Of a stretch of DNA of 64,000 nucleotides, positions 8,680 through 18,303 are shown piece by piece. A model generated the notes under the pieces. That model ran no database searches. It was not told the DNA's origin and was given only the letters and a program-made list of their open reading frames with translations. A program made the position numbers and the translations under genes. Numbering within the stretch: position 1 is the first letter of the stretch; every line of letters starts with the position of its first letter. The stretch spans positions 248,001 through 312,000 of the forward strand of contig JABXHM010000003.1 in assembly GCA_013373625.1 (NCBI GenBank), read 5' to 3'. This stretch comes from Alteromonadaceae bacterium. GTDB taxonomy: Bacteria > Pseudomonadota > Gammaproteobacteria > Enterobacterales > Alteromonadaceae.

Positions 8680-9017
8680 TCATCCGGTAGTAGTCTGATT
8701 TTCCAGGGCAACCGGCACATGTTCGATACGCTGATAATCGAGCTGTGCGTTGGCTGTCGCCACATCAATTTCACCGCCGACGTGATACAGCACCGGCAGA
8801 GTTAAGGTTTATCTCTCGCGATAGTTATTACTATAAGGAAAATGGTTCCGGCTATTTGCTCCTGACAGTATGGAGCGATTGCAATGGTAGTTCAGGCGTT
8901 GGCCTTGTTCAGGTTTGGCGTTGTGGCGCGGTCACGGTGCAACAAAACCTGACGAGAAAGCGCAGTGATTTGGGCTGCTGATAATGCAAAGAACGCCAGT
9001 ACCGAAAGCCGCTCCAT
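8680..9017 (-). pseudogene. Remnant of an exported alpha/beta hydrolase gene
   Basis: Two fragments on the minus strand flank a degraded middle. At 9017-8892 an ATG opens MERLSVLALFALSAAQITA, a signal-peptide-like start that stops after 41 residues. At 8808-8680 an open fragment reads TLTLPVLYHVGGEIDVATAN, then AQLDYQRIEHVPVALENQ, before a stop. The latter resembles the C-terminal part of secreted alpha/beta hydrolase-like proteins, where a V(L/I)Y-xxGG-D-A-N segment is followed by a hVPV strand. The bases between encode nothing coherent in one frame. Deletion and frameshifts are inferred. The MFS gene starts beyond its 5' end. Confidence 0.45.
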
Positions 9018-9066
9018 ATTCTGTTAAATTCACTGGCTAAATAGTGTTGCCGTGAAGGTTGCCGGA

Positions 9067-10314
9067 TTACGCCTGCGCCTGGCTACTCGCTAACGAGCCG
9101 GCGTTACCGTTATCCAGGTTGGGGTTAAATTGTTTGTAGCGGGCAAGGTTTTTCCGATAATTAAATAGCAATAAGAAACTCAGCGCCGCTCCCGCGGCAC
9201 AAAAGGCGCCAATAGTCGCAAAACGGAAACTAAATACCTGAGCAATGATGCCAGTTGCTGTTGTTCCAAGCATCATGCCGACTTTTATGGCATTGGAATA
9301 TACCGCTGCGGTAAAGCCAATTTTTGAGGGTAGTTCATCTTGTAAGATTGTTAGCCCGATCCCGGCAAACACCCCGTAAAACAGCGCGTTTATAAACTGC
9401 AACACAACTAAATGCCATACCTCTGTGGCAAAGAACACACCGCTATAAAACAGCATTGCACACATAAAGGCAACGCCAAACATTTTAAGCTTATTGCCGT
9501 GTTGTGCCAGTTTACCGGCATACAACATTACCGGGATCTCCAGACACGCCACCAGCCCCATGAACAGACCCGGCGTGTGCGCAGCAAAGCCCAGTTCATT
9601 AATTGCATACAATGGCAGAGCAGAGGAGTACATAATGTTGCCTACCGACCCAAAGGTGATTGCCAGTACCATGAGCCAAAAGTACGAAGGCGTTTTTTGA
9701 GCAGCCTGGTGTGAGCTGTGCTGCGAATTCCTGCTCATTTCCGGAATAAACAACGCCGCAAAACACAGAGCCACTAAGGCGAAAAATGCCGCCATATAAA
9801 AAGAGCGATCAAAATCAACGCCTGCAGCCAGTGCATAGCCCAGTGGCGGCCCTCCAACCCACGCAAAAGATATCGCAGCTCGTAATCTGGCGTTAAACTG
9901 CGCCAGGTTAATGCCCGGCTGTTGAACCGCCCATTGCCTGCCCAGGGTAAGTACCTGCGGAATGGCGGCATTTCCCATTGAAAATAATAGTACGCCTGCC
10001 ACCAGCACAACCCAAAACGATGTCGCATTAGCAAATATCAGTAGTGCCGTGGCCATGCCACTGACGGCAATCATAAACATCTTACGGGCACTAATGCCTT
10101 TATCAGCCAGTGAACCAAGCCACTGACTAAACACTAAGCCTGCCAGTGTCACTGCCACGGTATAAATACCTAAAAAGACGGGCGGGCTGTTTAGCCCTTC
10201 AACAATGAATAAGTTCATTAACGGATTCACAAAGGAACCAATTAAACCGGTGAACATACTGAGTAACAGAAATAGCAAACCGTGTTGCTTTAACACTGAC
10301 AACAAAACAAACAC
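9067..10314 (-). CDS. MFS sugar efflux transporter, SetA/SetB-like
   Basis: About 415 residues with 12 predicted membrane segments. The N-terminal pattern (NPLMNLFIVEGLNSPPVFLG, then SQWLGSLADKG) resembles the SET family of sugar efflux transporters. The C-terminal half keeps a second MFS repeat with GKLAQHGNKLK. It would export excess or non-metabolisable sugars from the cytoplasm. The start is uncertain: GTG at 10314 lacks a Shine-Dalgarno, while TTG at about 10305 has AGGTG upstream. It lies alone on the minus strand within the sugar region, consistent with relieving sugar or sugar-phosphate stress; this role is inferred. Confidence 0.78.
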   Translation of the reverse strand: MFVLLSVLKQHGLLFLLLSMFTGLIGSFVNPLMNLFIVEGLNSPPVFLGIYTVAVTLAGLVFSQWLGSLADKGISARKMFMIAVSGMATALLIFANATSFWVVLVAGVLLFSMGNAAIPQVLTLGRQWAVQQPGINLAQFNARLRAAISFAWVGGPPLGYALAAGVDFDRSFYMAAFFALVALCFAALFIPEMSRNSQHSSHQAAQKTPSYFWLMVLAITFGSVGNIMYSSALPLYAINELGFAAHTPGLFMGLVACLEIPVMLYAGKLAQHGNKLKMFGVAFMCAMLFYSGVFFATEVWHLVVLQFINALFYGVFAGIGLTILQDELPSKIGFTAAVYSNAIKVGMMLGTTATGIIAQVFSFRFATIGAFCAAGAALSFLLLFNYRKNLARYKQFNPNLDNGNAGSLASSQAQA

Positions 10315-10620
10315 CTACAACAAAATATCGACAATGGCGCAGGTATATTATTGCCGTTAATTGGCAGCGTATAACACCAACAATATTCAACAGCCTGCGA
10401 TTTGGGGGCGCGAATTATAGGCTATTTTGAGGGGGGATTCGACGAAAGCAGCAACGGTCTCTATGCAGAGTTGGAAGCGCTGGTTTACCGTTTGTTAAGG
10501 ACTTTCGAACATTCCGTCAAATTTATTTTCCCAGGCGTCACTTAGCAACCTCTTCAACGTCATTTAGCAAGAATAAAGAGCGATGAATCCTGGTTGTACT
10601 AATTAAAACCGCAGTCGCTT
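10315..10620. other. Intergenic region
   Basis: About 300 bp between the FKBP gene and the MFS gene, both on the minus strand. No gene, RNA or clear terminator was recognised. It presumably contains the MFS promoter. Confidence 0.4.
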
Positions 10621-11046
10621 TTATTCAAAGCTCACCAGGCGCACATCAACAATCATTACTGCATTAGGGCCGATAGCACCTGAGTTACCGCGCTTGCCCC
10701 AGGCCAGTTCCGGCGGAATAACAAACTCATACCGCGAGCCAACCCCCATCAACTGAAATCCTTCCTGTAGACCTTCAATCGCTTCACTAACGGCGTATTC
10801 TTCGGGCAGGCCTTTTTTATAGGTATCATCAATAACGCTGCCATCACCGAGTTTAATACGCTGATGTACCTTAACGCTATTGTGCATACCAGGCACTTCA
10901 CCGCCTTCAGCTTGTTCAATAATTCGATACAGCAGCCCACTGGCCGTTGCGGTGACATCAGCGCGCTGCTGAAACTTGCTAATGATTTCTTCAGTAAGGT
11001 TTTTATTGCTCCCGCGAGAGCCTTTGGATTGTTTTCGTTTAGCCAT
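10621..11046 (-). CDS. FKBP-type peptidyl-prolyl cis-trans isomerase
   Basis: A 141-residue protein with a basic N-terminal tail (MAKRKQSKGSRGSNKN) and no signal peptide, so probably cytoplasmic. An FKBP domain covers about residues 38-140, with VKVHQRIKLGDGSVIDDTY, EGLQEGFQLMGVGSRYEFVIPPELAWGKRG and the terminal IVDVRLVSF. These match the FklB/FkpA C-terminal domain. It would catalyse proline isomerisation in folding proteins. It is unrelated to the glycosidases. The 3' end of the GH146 gene and its terminator lie just upstream on the same strand. Confidence 0.9.
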   Translation of the reverse strand: MAKRKQSKGSRGSNKNLTEEIISKFQQRADVTATASGLLYRIIEQAEGGEVPGMHNSVKVHQRIKLGDGSVIDDTYKKGLPEEYAVSEAIEGLQEGFQLMGVGSRYEFVIPPELAWGKRGNSGAIGPNAVMIVDVRLVSFE

Positions 11047-11100
11047 GATTTATACCCGCAAGATGACTTTAGCTGTTTATTATAATCACTCTGAATCAAA

Positions 11101-11127
11101 AAAACCGGCCTTACGCTGGCCGGTTTT
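11101..11127 (-). terminator. Rho-independent terminator of the GH146 gene
   Basis: A 10-bp stem AAAACCGGCC/GGCCGGTTTT with a 7-nt loop, followed on the minus strand by further T residues, about 20 bases past the GH146 stop. Confidence 0.85.
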
Positions 11128-11145
11128 CAGGTGTTACTGGCACAT

Positions 11146-13611
11146 TTACTTAGCAATCAGCCGAATACCGTAAATGCCTCCCGCTACCGAACCGGGCTTA
11201 GCCTCAAACTTAAGCGTCAGTTTCTGCGCTTTAGTCATCGCCTGACTGAGGGGGTAATCAACAGTATAAAAATCTGCATCGGGGTTACCTTCTGGCAAAG
11301 CCACAGAGGCTAACACTTCACCATTTATCAACACATCAAACTCACGATTAGCATCACCACTAAAGTACGTCAGACGCAGCGCTGTAGCCCGCTGTTCAGG
11401 ATTTGCGAGCGTGTATTGGAAGTACCCGGAGGCGTCACGCCAGTGCCGGCCATTATTAACACCAGCCTGTGTGTTTTGACCCTTAAAGTTATGCTCAACC
11501 TCTGGTTGCTGCTCTCCAGGCGTTATTGTATCGACGGTCATGTCCGCAAGCGCCGCCTCGGCATCGGCTTTCGCAGTGGCCTCACTGACAAACTGGTCAA
11601 ATTCAGATTTGTTCAGTTGCGGCCAGTACACCTGATAACGAGAGTCATGCAGACGGAAAAACGGTACTAAACGCATCGTTGATTGCTCCGCTACTGGTTC
11701 TGCAATGGCAACATTGCTCTGTGCTACAAAGGCCAGTTGTTCAGCGTCTACCCGCTGTAGATTGTTGAGAAATGTTTGTGGCTCACCTAACATAAAGGGC
11801 AACGCTTCGGGTGGGCAAACCGGGCCTGCAGCGACATGACCCATACGGCTATCATCGGCGACAAAATTAAGTACCTCGTCCTTAAACGCATTGACTGGCG
11901 TGGCCATCACAACTGGCCCATAGAGCACAGAGTAGTAATCCTGCCCATCTGGCAACTGTTCAACGTTTAGCTCCGGGGTCAGGGTAAATGTTACTTTATC
12001 GTTGTGTTGCCATACGCGGTTAATATGCACATAACCACCGCTTACTGCTGCATCAGTTTGCTGACCGTTTACCTTTGCGACCAACGCATCGCTGGCCCAC
12101 TCTGGTTGGCGAATGTTCAGCGTAAACCTGTCCGTTGACGCATTTCGCATATTAATGCTTAACGTTACTTCGTTTTGATCTGGAAACTGCGTTTGTTGCT
12201 CAATAATGATACCTTTGGACTGCCAGTTGACCGTGGCGGGCATAAACAAGTTCACCGATAACGCATCGTCTGTGTGGGTAAATATCAGTTCGCCGTATTT
12301 ACTGTGATTTTCGATGCCAGAGCCCACACAACACCACATAGAGTCATGCACCGAAGAGTACATCCGGTAATGGCCAGGGCGCATGGACGTGAAATACACC
12401 AAGCCGCCATGTTCAGGGTGCTGACTAGAAAGAATATGGTTATAGGTAGCGCGCTCATAAAAGTCGAGATAGCGCTGCTCTCCCGTGTGCAAAAACAGCA
12501 TTTTACTGAGCTTCATCATATTATAGGTGTTGCAGGTTTCGGGGCCTTCGATGTCTTCGACCATCGGTGTGAAGTCCTGCTCGTCATGAAAATGCTCGCG
12601 CACACTGTTGCCACCAATACTCACACTGCGGCGCTGACTGACGGTTTGCCAAAAGAACTTTGCCGCATCAATCCATACTTGATCATTGTCTAACTCAGCC
12701 ACTCGCAGAGCACCAATGATTTTTGGAATTTGTGTATTGGCATGTAAACCGGTGAGTTGATCATGCTGCTTAGTTAATGGGTTGAGTATTTTTTCGTGAG
12801 TAAACTTACGGGCCAGTACAAGGTATCGGTCGTCACCACTAACATTGGCCATGTCGGCGAATACTTCATTGAGTCCACCATGCTCAGAGTAAAGCATTTG
12901 CTGAATTTGTTCATCGCTTAAAGCAGCGGTGATATCAAGCATCCACTCGCCTAAATCCAGCAACATGGTTTTGGCCTGCTGTCTGTACGCTATTTCGTAA
13001 GCGTCACGCAATCCATGAAATAGTTTATCGATGTTGTACAACGGTACCCAACGGTCGTTAAGGCTGAAAAGATCGGCTTTAATCTTTCCGGCTTTGATCT
13101 CTGCCCACATCTGAGCGCTATTTGGAATGCCACCTAAATAGCCATTACCTGCCTCTTGTGCAGCTTTAAGTTCATCAAGCATATAATCTAAGCGCTCCAG
13201 TAGCGATGTATCACCACTGGCGGCGTAACCTAAGCTTAAAGCGCTTAAATAATGGCCACCTATATGTCCATCAAGACCGCTATTTTCCCAATTGCCATAA
13301 GATTCTGTCTTTGGCTGCAGACCGGCTTCACGCAAATAAGGTGCTAATAATTTATCTGCGTCCATCGCCAACAGATAATTGATATTGGTATGCATAGCAT
13401 GGGCGAAGGGCCCGCTGGTTAATCTAACCTGTTGCAGATCAAAAAGTTGGGCTTCATTTGTGGTTTGAACCGATGAAGCACTGACTTCATTCGCGTCAGC
13501 GTTGGTGGGCTGCTGACTCATTTCAGCCGGTTGGCTGCAGCCATTAATGCCAAGAAGTGTCGCACCGATACATGTTGCCAGACACCATTGCTTAACAGTC
13601 GTAGATTTCAT
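11146..13611 (-). CDS. Beta-L-arabinofuranosidase, GH146/GH127-type lipoprotein
   Basis: The start at 13611 is chosen because it places a lipoprotein signal at the N-terminus (lipobox INGC, Cys about 25); the open frame reaches 27 codons further. The protein is about 821 residues. The (alpha/alpha)6 GH127-like catalytic domain shows DGHIGGHYLSAL, GPETCNTYNMMKLS and MWCCVGSGIENHSKYGE; this last Cys cluster contains the zinc-bound catalytic Cys of the family. A beta-rich region and a C-terminal domain (HNFKGQNTQAG to the end) fit the GH146 architecture of DUF1680 proteins with extra C-terminal modules. It would remove beta-L-arabinofuranose from arabinan or glycoproteins in the periplasm. No Shine-Dalgarno precedes the ATG; a short ORF ends at it. 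Confidence 0.87.
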   Translation of the reverse strand: MKSTTVKQWCLATCIGATLLGINGCSQPAEMSQQPTNADANEVSASSVQTTNEAQLFDLQQVRLTSGPFAHAMHTNINYLLAMDADKLLAPYLREAGLQPKTESYGNWENSGLDGHIGGHYLSALSLGYAASGDTSLLERLDYMLDELKAAQEAGNGYLGGIPNSAQMWAEIKAGKIKADLFSLNDRWVPLYNIDKLFHGLRDAYEIAYRQQAKTMLLDLGEWMLDITAALSDEQIQQMLYSEHGGLNEVFADMANVSGDDRYLVLARKFTHEKILNPLTKQHDQLTGLHANTQIPKIIGALRVAELDNDQVWIDAAKFFWQTVSQRRSVSIGGNSVREHFHDEQDFTPMVEDIEGPETCNTYNMMKLSKMLFLHTGEQRYLDFYERATYNHILSSQHPEHGGLVYFTSMRPGHYRMYSSVHDSMWCCVGSGIENHSKYGELIFTHTDDALSVNLFMPATVNWQSKGIIIEQQTQFPDQNEVTLSINMRNASTDRFTLNIRQPEWASDALVAKVNGQQTDAAVSGGYVHINRVWQHNDKVTFTLTPELNVEQLPDGQDYYSVLYGPVVMATPVNAFKDEVLNFVADDSRMGHVAAGPVCPPEALPFMLGEPQTFLNNLQRVDAEQLAFVAQSNVAIAEPVAEQSTMRLVPFFRLHDSRYQVYWPQLNKSEFDQFVSEATAKADAEAALADMTVDTITPGEQQPEVEHNFKGQNTQAGVNNGRHWRDASGYFQYTLANPEQRATALRLTYFSGDANREFDVLINGEVLASVALPEGNPDADFYTVDYPLSQAMTKAQKLTLKFEAKPGSVAGGIYGIRLIAK

Positions 13612-13769
13612 AACAGAGGGCCATTTTGAGTAGTTGTAGGTTGTGTAAGAGGCATCAGCCTGTCGGGCTGTAAATATTCGCATGCAGCACACATATCAAT
13701 AACGATGTACTGGCTGAAGGTATACCAAATACGTCGGCTCTTTCGCCAGTCTCTTGCTTGTTTCTGCAT
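13608..13769 (-). CDS. Possible upstream ORF coupled to the GH146 gene
   Basis: A 53-codon frame from ATG at 13769 (AAGGGA about 10 bases upstream) starts MQKQARDWRKSR and ends with a TGA that overlaps the GH146 ATG as ATGA. The GH146 start lacks its own Shine-Dalgarno, so termination-reinitiation is possible. The peptide has no recognisable family. It may be only an open leader. Confidence 0.3.
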   Translation of the reverse strand: MQKQARDWRKSRRIWYTFSQYIVIDMCAACEYLQPDRLMPLTQPTTTQNGPLL

Positions 13770-13800
13770 GCTTTGTTCATTCCCTTCACAAAAAATTAAA

Positions 13801-13822
13801 GCGGCAATCATAAAATTGCCGC
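13801..13822 (-). terminator. Terminator of the GPH symporter gene
   Basis: GCGGCAAT and ATTGCCGC form an 8-bp stem around a 6-nt loop. On the minus strand the stem is followed by TTTAATTTTTT. It separates the GPH gene from the GH146 gene. Confidence 0.8.
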
Positions 13823-13859
13823 CATAAAATGACTAATTATGCGCTTTCAGCATTGCGCT

Positions 13860-15275
13860 CTATTTCAAGTCAGCAGCAATGTCGGCTGGGTCAATACTTT
13901 CCCCTTTTGCCTTTCGCTCATTAATAATTGCATTACGCTTGGCCTGAACAACTGCCGATAGTTGCTTATATTCATCGTCAGTAATTTTATATCGTCCCAT
14001 TAACCAGCCCACCAAAAAGTGAAACACGCCGGGGATTATAGTCAGCATTAAAACAATACCAAATAACGTAAATTCAGATTGTTGCGCTGATGCCTCGTAT
14101 TCAAAATAAGCAAGTAACCAACCGACTAAAGCACCGGCTACACCCATACCTGCTTTTTGGCAAAACGATATGCCGCCAAATGCCAGGCCTGCGACACGTT
14201 TACCTGTTTTGCTTTCACCATAGTCTACCGCTTCTGCTATCGCCGACCAGAAAATTGGGGCGTGCAAATCAACCACAAAGCTGATTAGGAAAAACAGAAT
14301 GAATGCCAGAATGACATCTTGCGGCCCAACAAGGAAATACATCGCAGCACTTAAGAGACCAACCGCCATCTGGCTAAAGCGGAATAACTTAACCTTACAG
14401 TACCGTTTGGTGATCCACGTTGACGCTACCATTGCTAAAATGGCGGCCCCAACGCCGGTCGATAAAAACATAGACTGTAAGCCTGCATCAGCACCGAGAT
14501 AATATTTAGCGTAATACAGCGCAACAGAGCCGCGCACCACATAACCCACAGTGCCAAGTACACATACACCGCACAAGATCAGCCACTGGTCATTCTTAAA
14601 CAATAAGGACAGCTGCTCTTTAAGCGGTTTTTCTTCTACTTCGTGCTCCAGTCGTTCTGTGGTGGTAAAAAAGCAAAACAGAAACATCACCACAGCGAGG
14701 CCAGCCATTAAGCCCATTGCAGTTTGATAACCGGCGGCAATATTGCCTTCCCAGTATTCCGCACCCGCCATCCAGGGCACAATGATAGTGACTAAAAATG
14801 CCGCAACCTTAGCGAAGAATAAACGATAACCATTGGCCGAAAGTTTTTCTTTGGGATCAGCAGTCATTACGCCAATCAGCGAGATATACGGAATTGTCAC
14901 CGCCGTAAACATCAGGGTGACAAAGATATACGTTGAATAGGCCCAAACCAGCTTAGCGTTATAGTCAACGTCTGGCGTGCTGAATGTGAGAAATACCGAA
15001 ATGCCGAAAGGCACCGATAAAAATAAGAAATACGGGCGGTATCTTCCCCATCGGCTGGTGTAACGATCGGTAACGATACCCATCAATGGATCGCTCACGG
15101 CATCAAGAATTCTTACCAGTAAGAACATAAGAGCCATATCAGATGGTTTAAGACCAAAAACATCTGTATAAAAGAATGTGATGATTAACATCATCGACGA
15201 GATCACGACATTAACAGCCATGTCTCCGGCACCGAAGCCAACCTTTTCTAATCGGGATAACTTTTGCGAAACCAT
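13860..15275 (-). CDS. GPH-family sugar:cation symporter (MFS)
   Basis: A 471-residue, 12-segment inner-membrane protein. It carries glycoside-pentoside-hexuronide signatures: GAGDMAVN near the N-terminus, RILDAVSDPLMGIVTDRYTS in loop 2-3, and WSAIAEAVDYGESKTGKR in the central region. The family imports glycosides, pentosides or hexuronides with Na+ or H+. In this locus the likely cargo is arabinose or arabino-oligosaccharide; this is inferred. The start follows GGAAGC. A copy of the shared arabinose motif lies about 116 bases upstream, and a terminator ends the gene, so it appears to be its own transcription unit ahead of GH146. Confidence 0.88.
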   Translation of the reverse strand: MVSQKLSRLEKVGFGAGDMAVNVVISSMMLIITFFYTDVFGLKPSDMALMFLLVRILDAVSDPLMGIVTDRYTSRWGRYRPYFLFLSVPFGISVFLTFSTPDVDYNAKLVWAYSTYIFVTLMFTAVTIPYISLIGVMTADPKEKLSANGYRLFFAKVAAFLVTIIVPWMAGAEYWEGNIAAGYQTAMGLMAGLAVVMFLFCFFTTTERLEHEVEEKPLKEQLSLLFKNDQWLILCGVCVLGTVGYVVRGSVALYYAKYYLGADAGLQSMFLSTGVGAAILAMVASTWITKRYCKVKLFRFSQMAVGLLSAAMYFLVGPQDVILAFILFFLISFVVDLHAPIFWSAIAEAVDYGESKTGKRVAGLAFGGISFCQKAGMGVAGALVGWLLAYFEYEASAQQSEFTLFGIVLMLTIIPGVFHFLVGWLMGRYKITDDEYKQLSAVVQAKRNAIINERKAKGESIDPADIAADLK

Positions 15276-15390
15276 ACAACGCTTCCGGTTAACAGCCCGG
15301 CATAACCAGACCTACTAAAATAAAAACAGGGAGCGAGTGTTTGCTCCATATTTGCTGCATTTGCAAATCAAATGTTAATGGAGAATATAC

Positions 15391-15401
15391 TATTATCATA
15401 C
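15391..15401 (-). promoter_or_regulatory. Candidate arabinose-regulon site upstream of the GPH gene
   Basis: On the minus strand this reads GTATGATAATA, identical over 11 bases to the core of the araB upstream site (39361-39371). The ATTGTA half is degenerate here (AAAGTA). Confidence 0.35.
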
Positions 15402-15492
15402 TTTTAAAACAACCATGTTTTACAGTCAGCCTCCATTGCTTAACAAACTCGATACCCCGGTGCTATAACTTGGCAAATGCTTTGTTTTTGAC

Positions 15493-15520
15493 AAAAAAAA
15501 CCCGGCGCGAGCCGGGGTTT
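15493..15520 (-). terminator. Terminator of the TonB-dependent receptor gene
   Basis: On the minus strand CCCCGGC pairs with GCCGGGT around TCGC, followed by eight T, about 30 bases after the receptor stop. Confidence 0.85.
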
Positions 15521-15546
15521 TACTTAGCACACTAATATTGAGTCAC

Positions 15547-18303
15547 TTACATATTGTAACGGAAGCCTAAGGCAAACGTTCGGCTATACAGCGCATTGGT
15601 ATGATTGTGCGTATCTTCGAACTGATAGTACTGCGAGAAAATCTCTTCAGTAATATTGGTTGCATCGAAGGTTACCGATACCTGTTCGGTTACGTCATAA
15701 GTTAACTGGAAATCCAGCGACTTTTCTGGCTGCGAGTAAATTGGCAGCGGGTTCGCGAATGAACGAGCCTCATAGTTACGCAGGAAGTTTTCACGCCATA
15801 CGTAGGATAAACGCATGCTCAGGTCATCTTTATCGTAAACCAGTACCGTTGAGTGAGAGCTGTCAGACACACCAAATACCGGTTGTGTGATGTAGCGTTC
15901 TAACTCGCCTGATGTCCGGTCAAAGATTGGGATGTCCTGCTCAGAGTCCAGTGCTGTATAGCTGGCTTGTACACCTAAACCATCCAGCATATCCGGCAGC
16001 CATTCAGGGAAATAAACGGCACCAACTTCTAAGCCACTCAGTGTCGCATTTGACGTGTTAGCCGGTTGGCTGAGGATGTACGGATAAGGTTCGTCATCCT
16101 GCGGGCCCTGGGCAACGATATTACGTACTGAATCGTAAACCAGGCCTTCGATGTCGCGGTTGAAGTAGGTCGCATAGACTGTATTGCCTTCACCAAAGTA
16201 ATACTCCAGTGAGAAGTCCAGGTTAACCGACTCAACCGGATCAAGGTCAGGGTTACCACTCGCGGCTGTACCATAACCAATATTTGTTACATCCGGGAAG
16301 TATGTAATGTATGAGTTAAGTTGCGCGAAAGCCGGGCGACGAATTGTTTCAGTATAAGCGAAACGGGCAATCAGATCGTCGGTGATGTGGAAACGAACAA
16401 CAGCACTTGGCAGCAGTGTTGCGTCATCACGGTCGGCAGATGTTGGATCGAGCGCTCGGTCAAAGAACTGCATGTCAGCTTCTGATGTTTCGTAACGTAA
16501 ACCAAGCTGACCATCGACATCGTAACCACCAACCTGCGTTGCGAAATCCGTCTCAACATACAACGACAATGTGGTTTCCTGGATATCGAAGTTGTAGAAA
16601 GTCTCTAGTAACGGGTCGCCGGTGAAACCGTAACGATCACGCCACACATCACGTTCTCCAAACGCTCTTACAGCATCCATTGACACCCAGCTATCAGGAT
16701 ATGTCGCACGTCCATCAAAGAAATTGCTGTTAGAGCGATAGTAAGACTCGTCAAAATCAGTCATTGGACCTGCACCCGCAGCGCCGCTAATTTCACGGCT
16801 GCCTTCGGTTGCTGTACGTTTGTCATAAAATAAACCGAAGTTTATTGATTCAAACAGATCGCCATAGAGTAAGTACTCACCATCAAACGTAAAGGTCAGT
16901 GCGTCACCCTGTGATGCACCACCGTTGTCATACATTTCAGCAACAGAGTATTGCGCAGGGTTAGTGACACTACCGTCAATAACTTCGATAGAAGGGACAC
17001 CATTACCTGTCGGATTAACGTTATTGAAGATACGCGGTTGGTTAGCGTTAGTCCGCAGCGCCAAAAAGTCAGTTTCAAACTGAGAATCCTGATAATAAAT
17101 CTCAGACTCAAGAGTAAGGTCATCATTGATGAACCATTTACCACCTAAAGCAAACAAGTAACTATCGGTGCTCGATTCTACGTAGTCAGCAGAGTTAAAG
17201 TTGAACGCATCGTTGATATAACGTGACTGAATGATATTGGTGCCCTCGATGGTTTCAATCGGATCATTCGGGTCAACCGAGCCCCACCAGTCAACAAAGA
17301 AAAAGTTGAGGTTAGTAAAGTTCTCAGTTTTAAAGCCATTATAGAAGGCTTCAAAGGTATATTCAGACGAGCTGTTTGGCGCATATTGCAGTGATAAGTT
17401 TACTGCAGGACGTTCGCGCTTACCGGTACCGTCAAAGGCAAATACTGCATCACGAGCTAAGTAGTAAGGTGTTTCAACACCATTGATGTTCAGCGTTGAG
17501 CCTGCGCTAAAGGGCAAGCCCTCTTCCAGACCTGGCTCCCAGCAGTTAGGCGTACACGCATCCGGGAAGATACGTTGCAAAGGTGTAAAACCATCTGCGG
17601 GCTGCTCGGTCATAAAGGGTACCATGGCACCCGCATTAATAGATTGATCGCGAAAGTTAGTGCGGGTATATGCTACGTTCAACAACGCGCCAAATTCACC
17701 GCCACCGTCAAGTTCCCAGCGGTTTGATACCAACGCACTAAATTGTGGATCGGTTTTATCTGCCTGATCCTGATTAACCATACGACCAGCCAGCACTACC
17801 GCTGCGCCGTCGAAATTGAACGGGCGCTGGGTATTTACATCGATTTGACCAGCTATACCACTACCAATTTGCGAGGCGGAACGGGTTTTGTAAACATTGA
17901 CGCTTTCGAGTAATGCTGCCGGGATGTCTGCTAACGCAACCGCTCGACCAGCGGAGGTGAAAATATTGCGGCCATTTACTGTGGTCGTTACGTCTGACAA
18001 GCCACGAATGGTGACCGTGTTGACTTCACCAGCACCACGGTCGGTCACCTGGATACCTGTTACACGCTGTAGCGCTTCTACCACGTTATTGTCAGGGAAC
18101 TTACCGATATCTACGGCAACAATCGAATCTACGATTTGCTTTTCCTGGCGCTTAATCGCGATAGCTTTATTAAGACTGCTTCGTACACCAGAAACCTCTA
18201 TGATTTCTACTGTATCTTCTTGTTTATTTGTGTCCTGAGCGTATGAGGCCTGCCATGACATCGCCATAACAATGGCTGTGGCAATATGCGTTCGCTTGAA
18301 CAT
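15547..18303 (-). CDS. TonB-dependent outer-membrane receptor, carbohydrate type
   Basis: The start at 18303 follows GGGAG and places the signal peptide (about 1-22, ending SYA) first; the open frame extends 13 codons further. The protein is 918 residues. The plug (about 40-170) has IEVSGVRSSLNKAIAIKR, FPDNNVVEALQRVTGIQV and TVTIRGLSD; the barrel ends in the aromatic-terminal RTFALGFRYNM. It belongs to the Xanthomonas/Caulobacter-like receptors common in polysaccharide loci. It would import arabino-oligosaccharides across the outer membrane using TonB-ExbBD energy. It is divergent from a GH43 lipoprotein gene across a shared regulatory region carrying two copies of the arabinose motif. Confidence 0.9.
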   Translation of the reverse strand: MFKRTHIATAIVMAMSWQASYAQDTNKQEDTVEIIEVSGVRSSLNKAIAIKRQEKQIVDSIVAVDIGKFPDNNVVEALQRVTGIQVTDRGAGEVNTVTIRGLSDVTTTVNGRNIFTSAGRAVALADIPAALLESVNVYKTRSASQIGSGIAGQIDVNTQRPFNFDGAAVVLAGRMVNQDQADKTDPQFSALVSNRWELDGGGEFGALLNVAYTRTNFRDQSINAGAMVPFMTEQPADGFTPLQRIFPDACTPNCWEPGLEEGLPFSAGSTLNINGVETPYYLARDAVFAFDGTGKRERPAVNLSLQYAPNSSSEYTFEAFYNGFKTENFTNLNFFFVDWWGSVDPNDPIETIEGTNIIQSRYINDAFNFNSADYVESSTDSYLFALGGKWFINDDLTLESEIYYQDSQFETDFLALRTNANQPRIFNNVNPTGNGVPSIEVIDGSVTNPAQYSVAEMYDNGGASQGDALTFTFDGEYLLYGDLFESINFGLFYDKRTATEGSREISGAAGAGPMTDFDESYYRSNSNFFDGRATYPDSWVSMDAVRAFGERDVWRDRYGFTGDPLLETFYNFDIQETTLSLYVETDFATQVGGYDVDGQLGLRYETSEADMQFFDRALDPTSADRDDATLLPSAVVRFHITDDLIARFAYTETIRRPAFAQLNSYITYFPDVTNIGYGTAASGNPDLDPVESVNLDFSLEYYFGEGNTVYATYFNRDIEGLVYDSVRNIVAQGPQDDEPYPYILSQPANTSNATLSGLEVGAVYFPEWLPDMLDGLGVQASYTALDSEQDIPIFDRTSGELERYITQPVFGVSDSSHSTVLVYDKDDLSMRLSYVWRENFLRNYEARSFANPLPIYSQPEKSLDFQLTYDVTEQVSVTFDATNITEEIFSQYYQFEDTHNHTNALYSRTFALGFRYNM

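Noticed and set aside
8745..8981. 78-codon plus-strand frame
   Set aside because: It lies opposite the degraded hydrolase fragments, has no ribosome site and no recognisable product.
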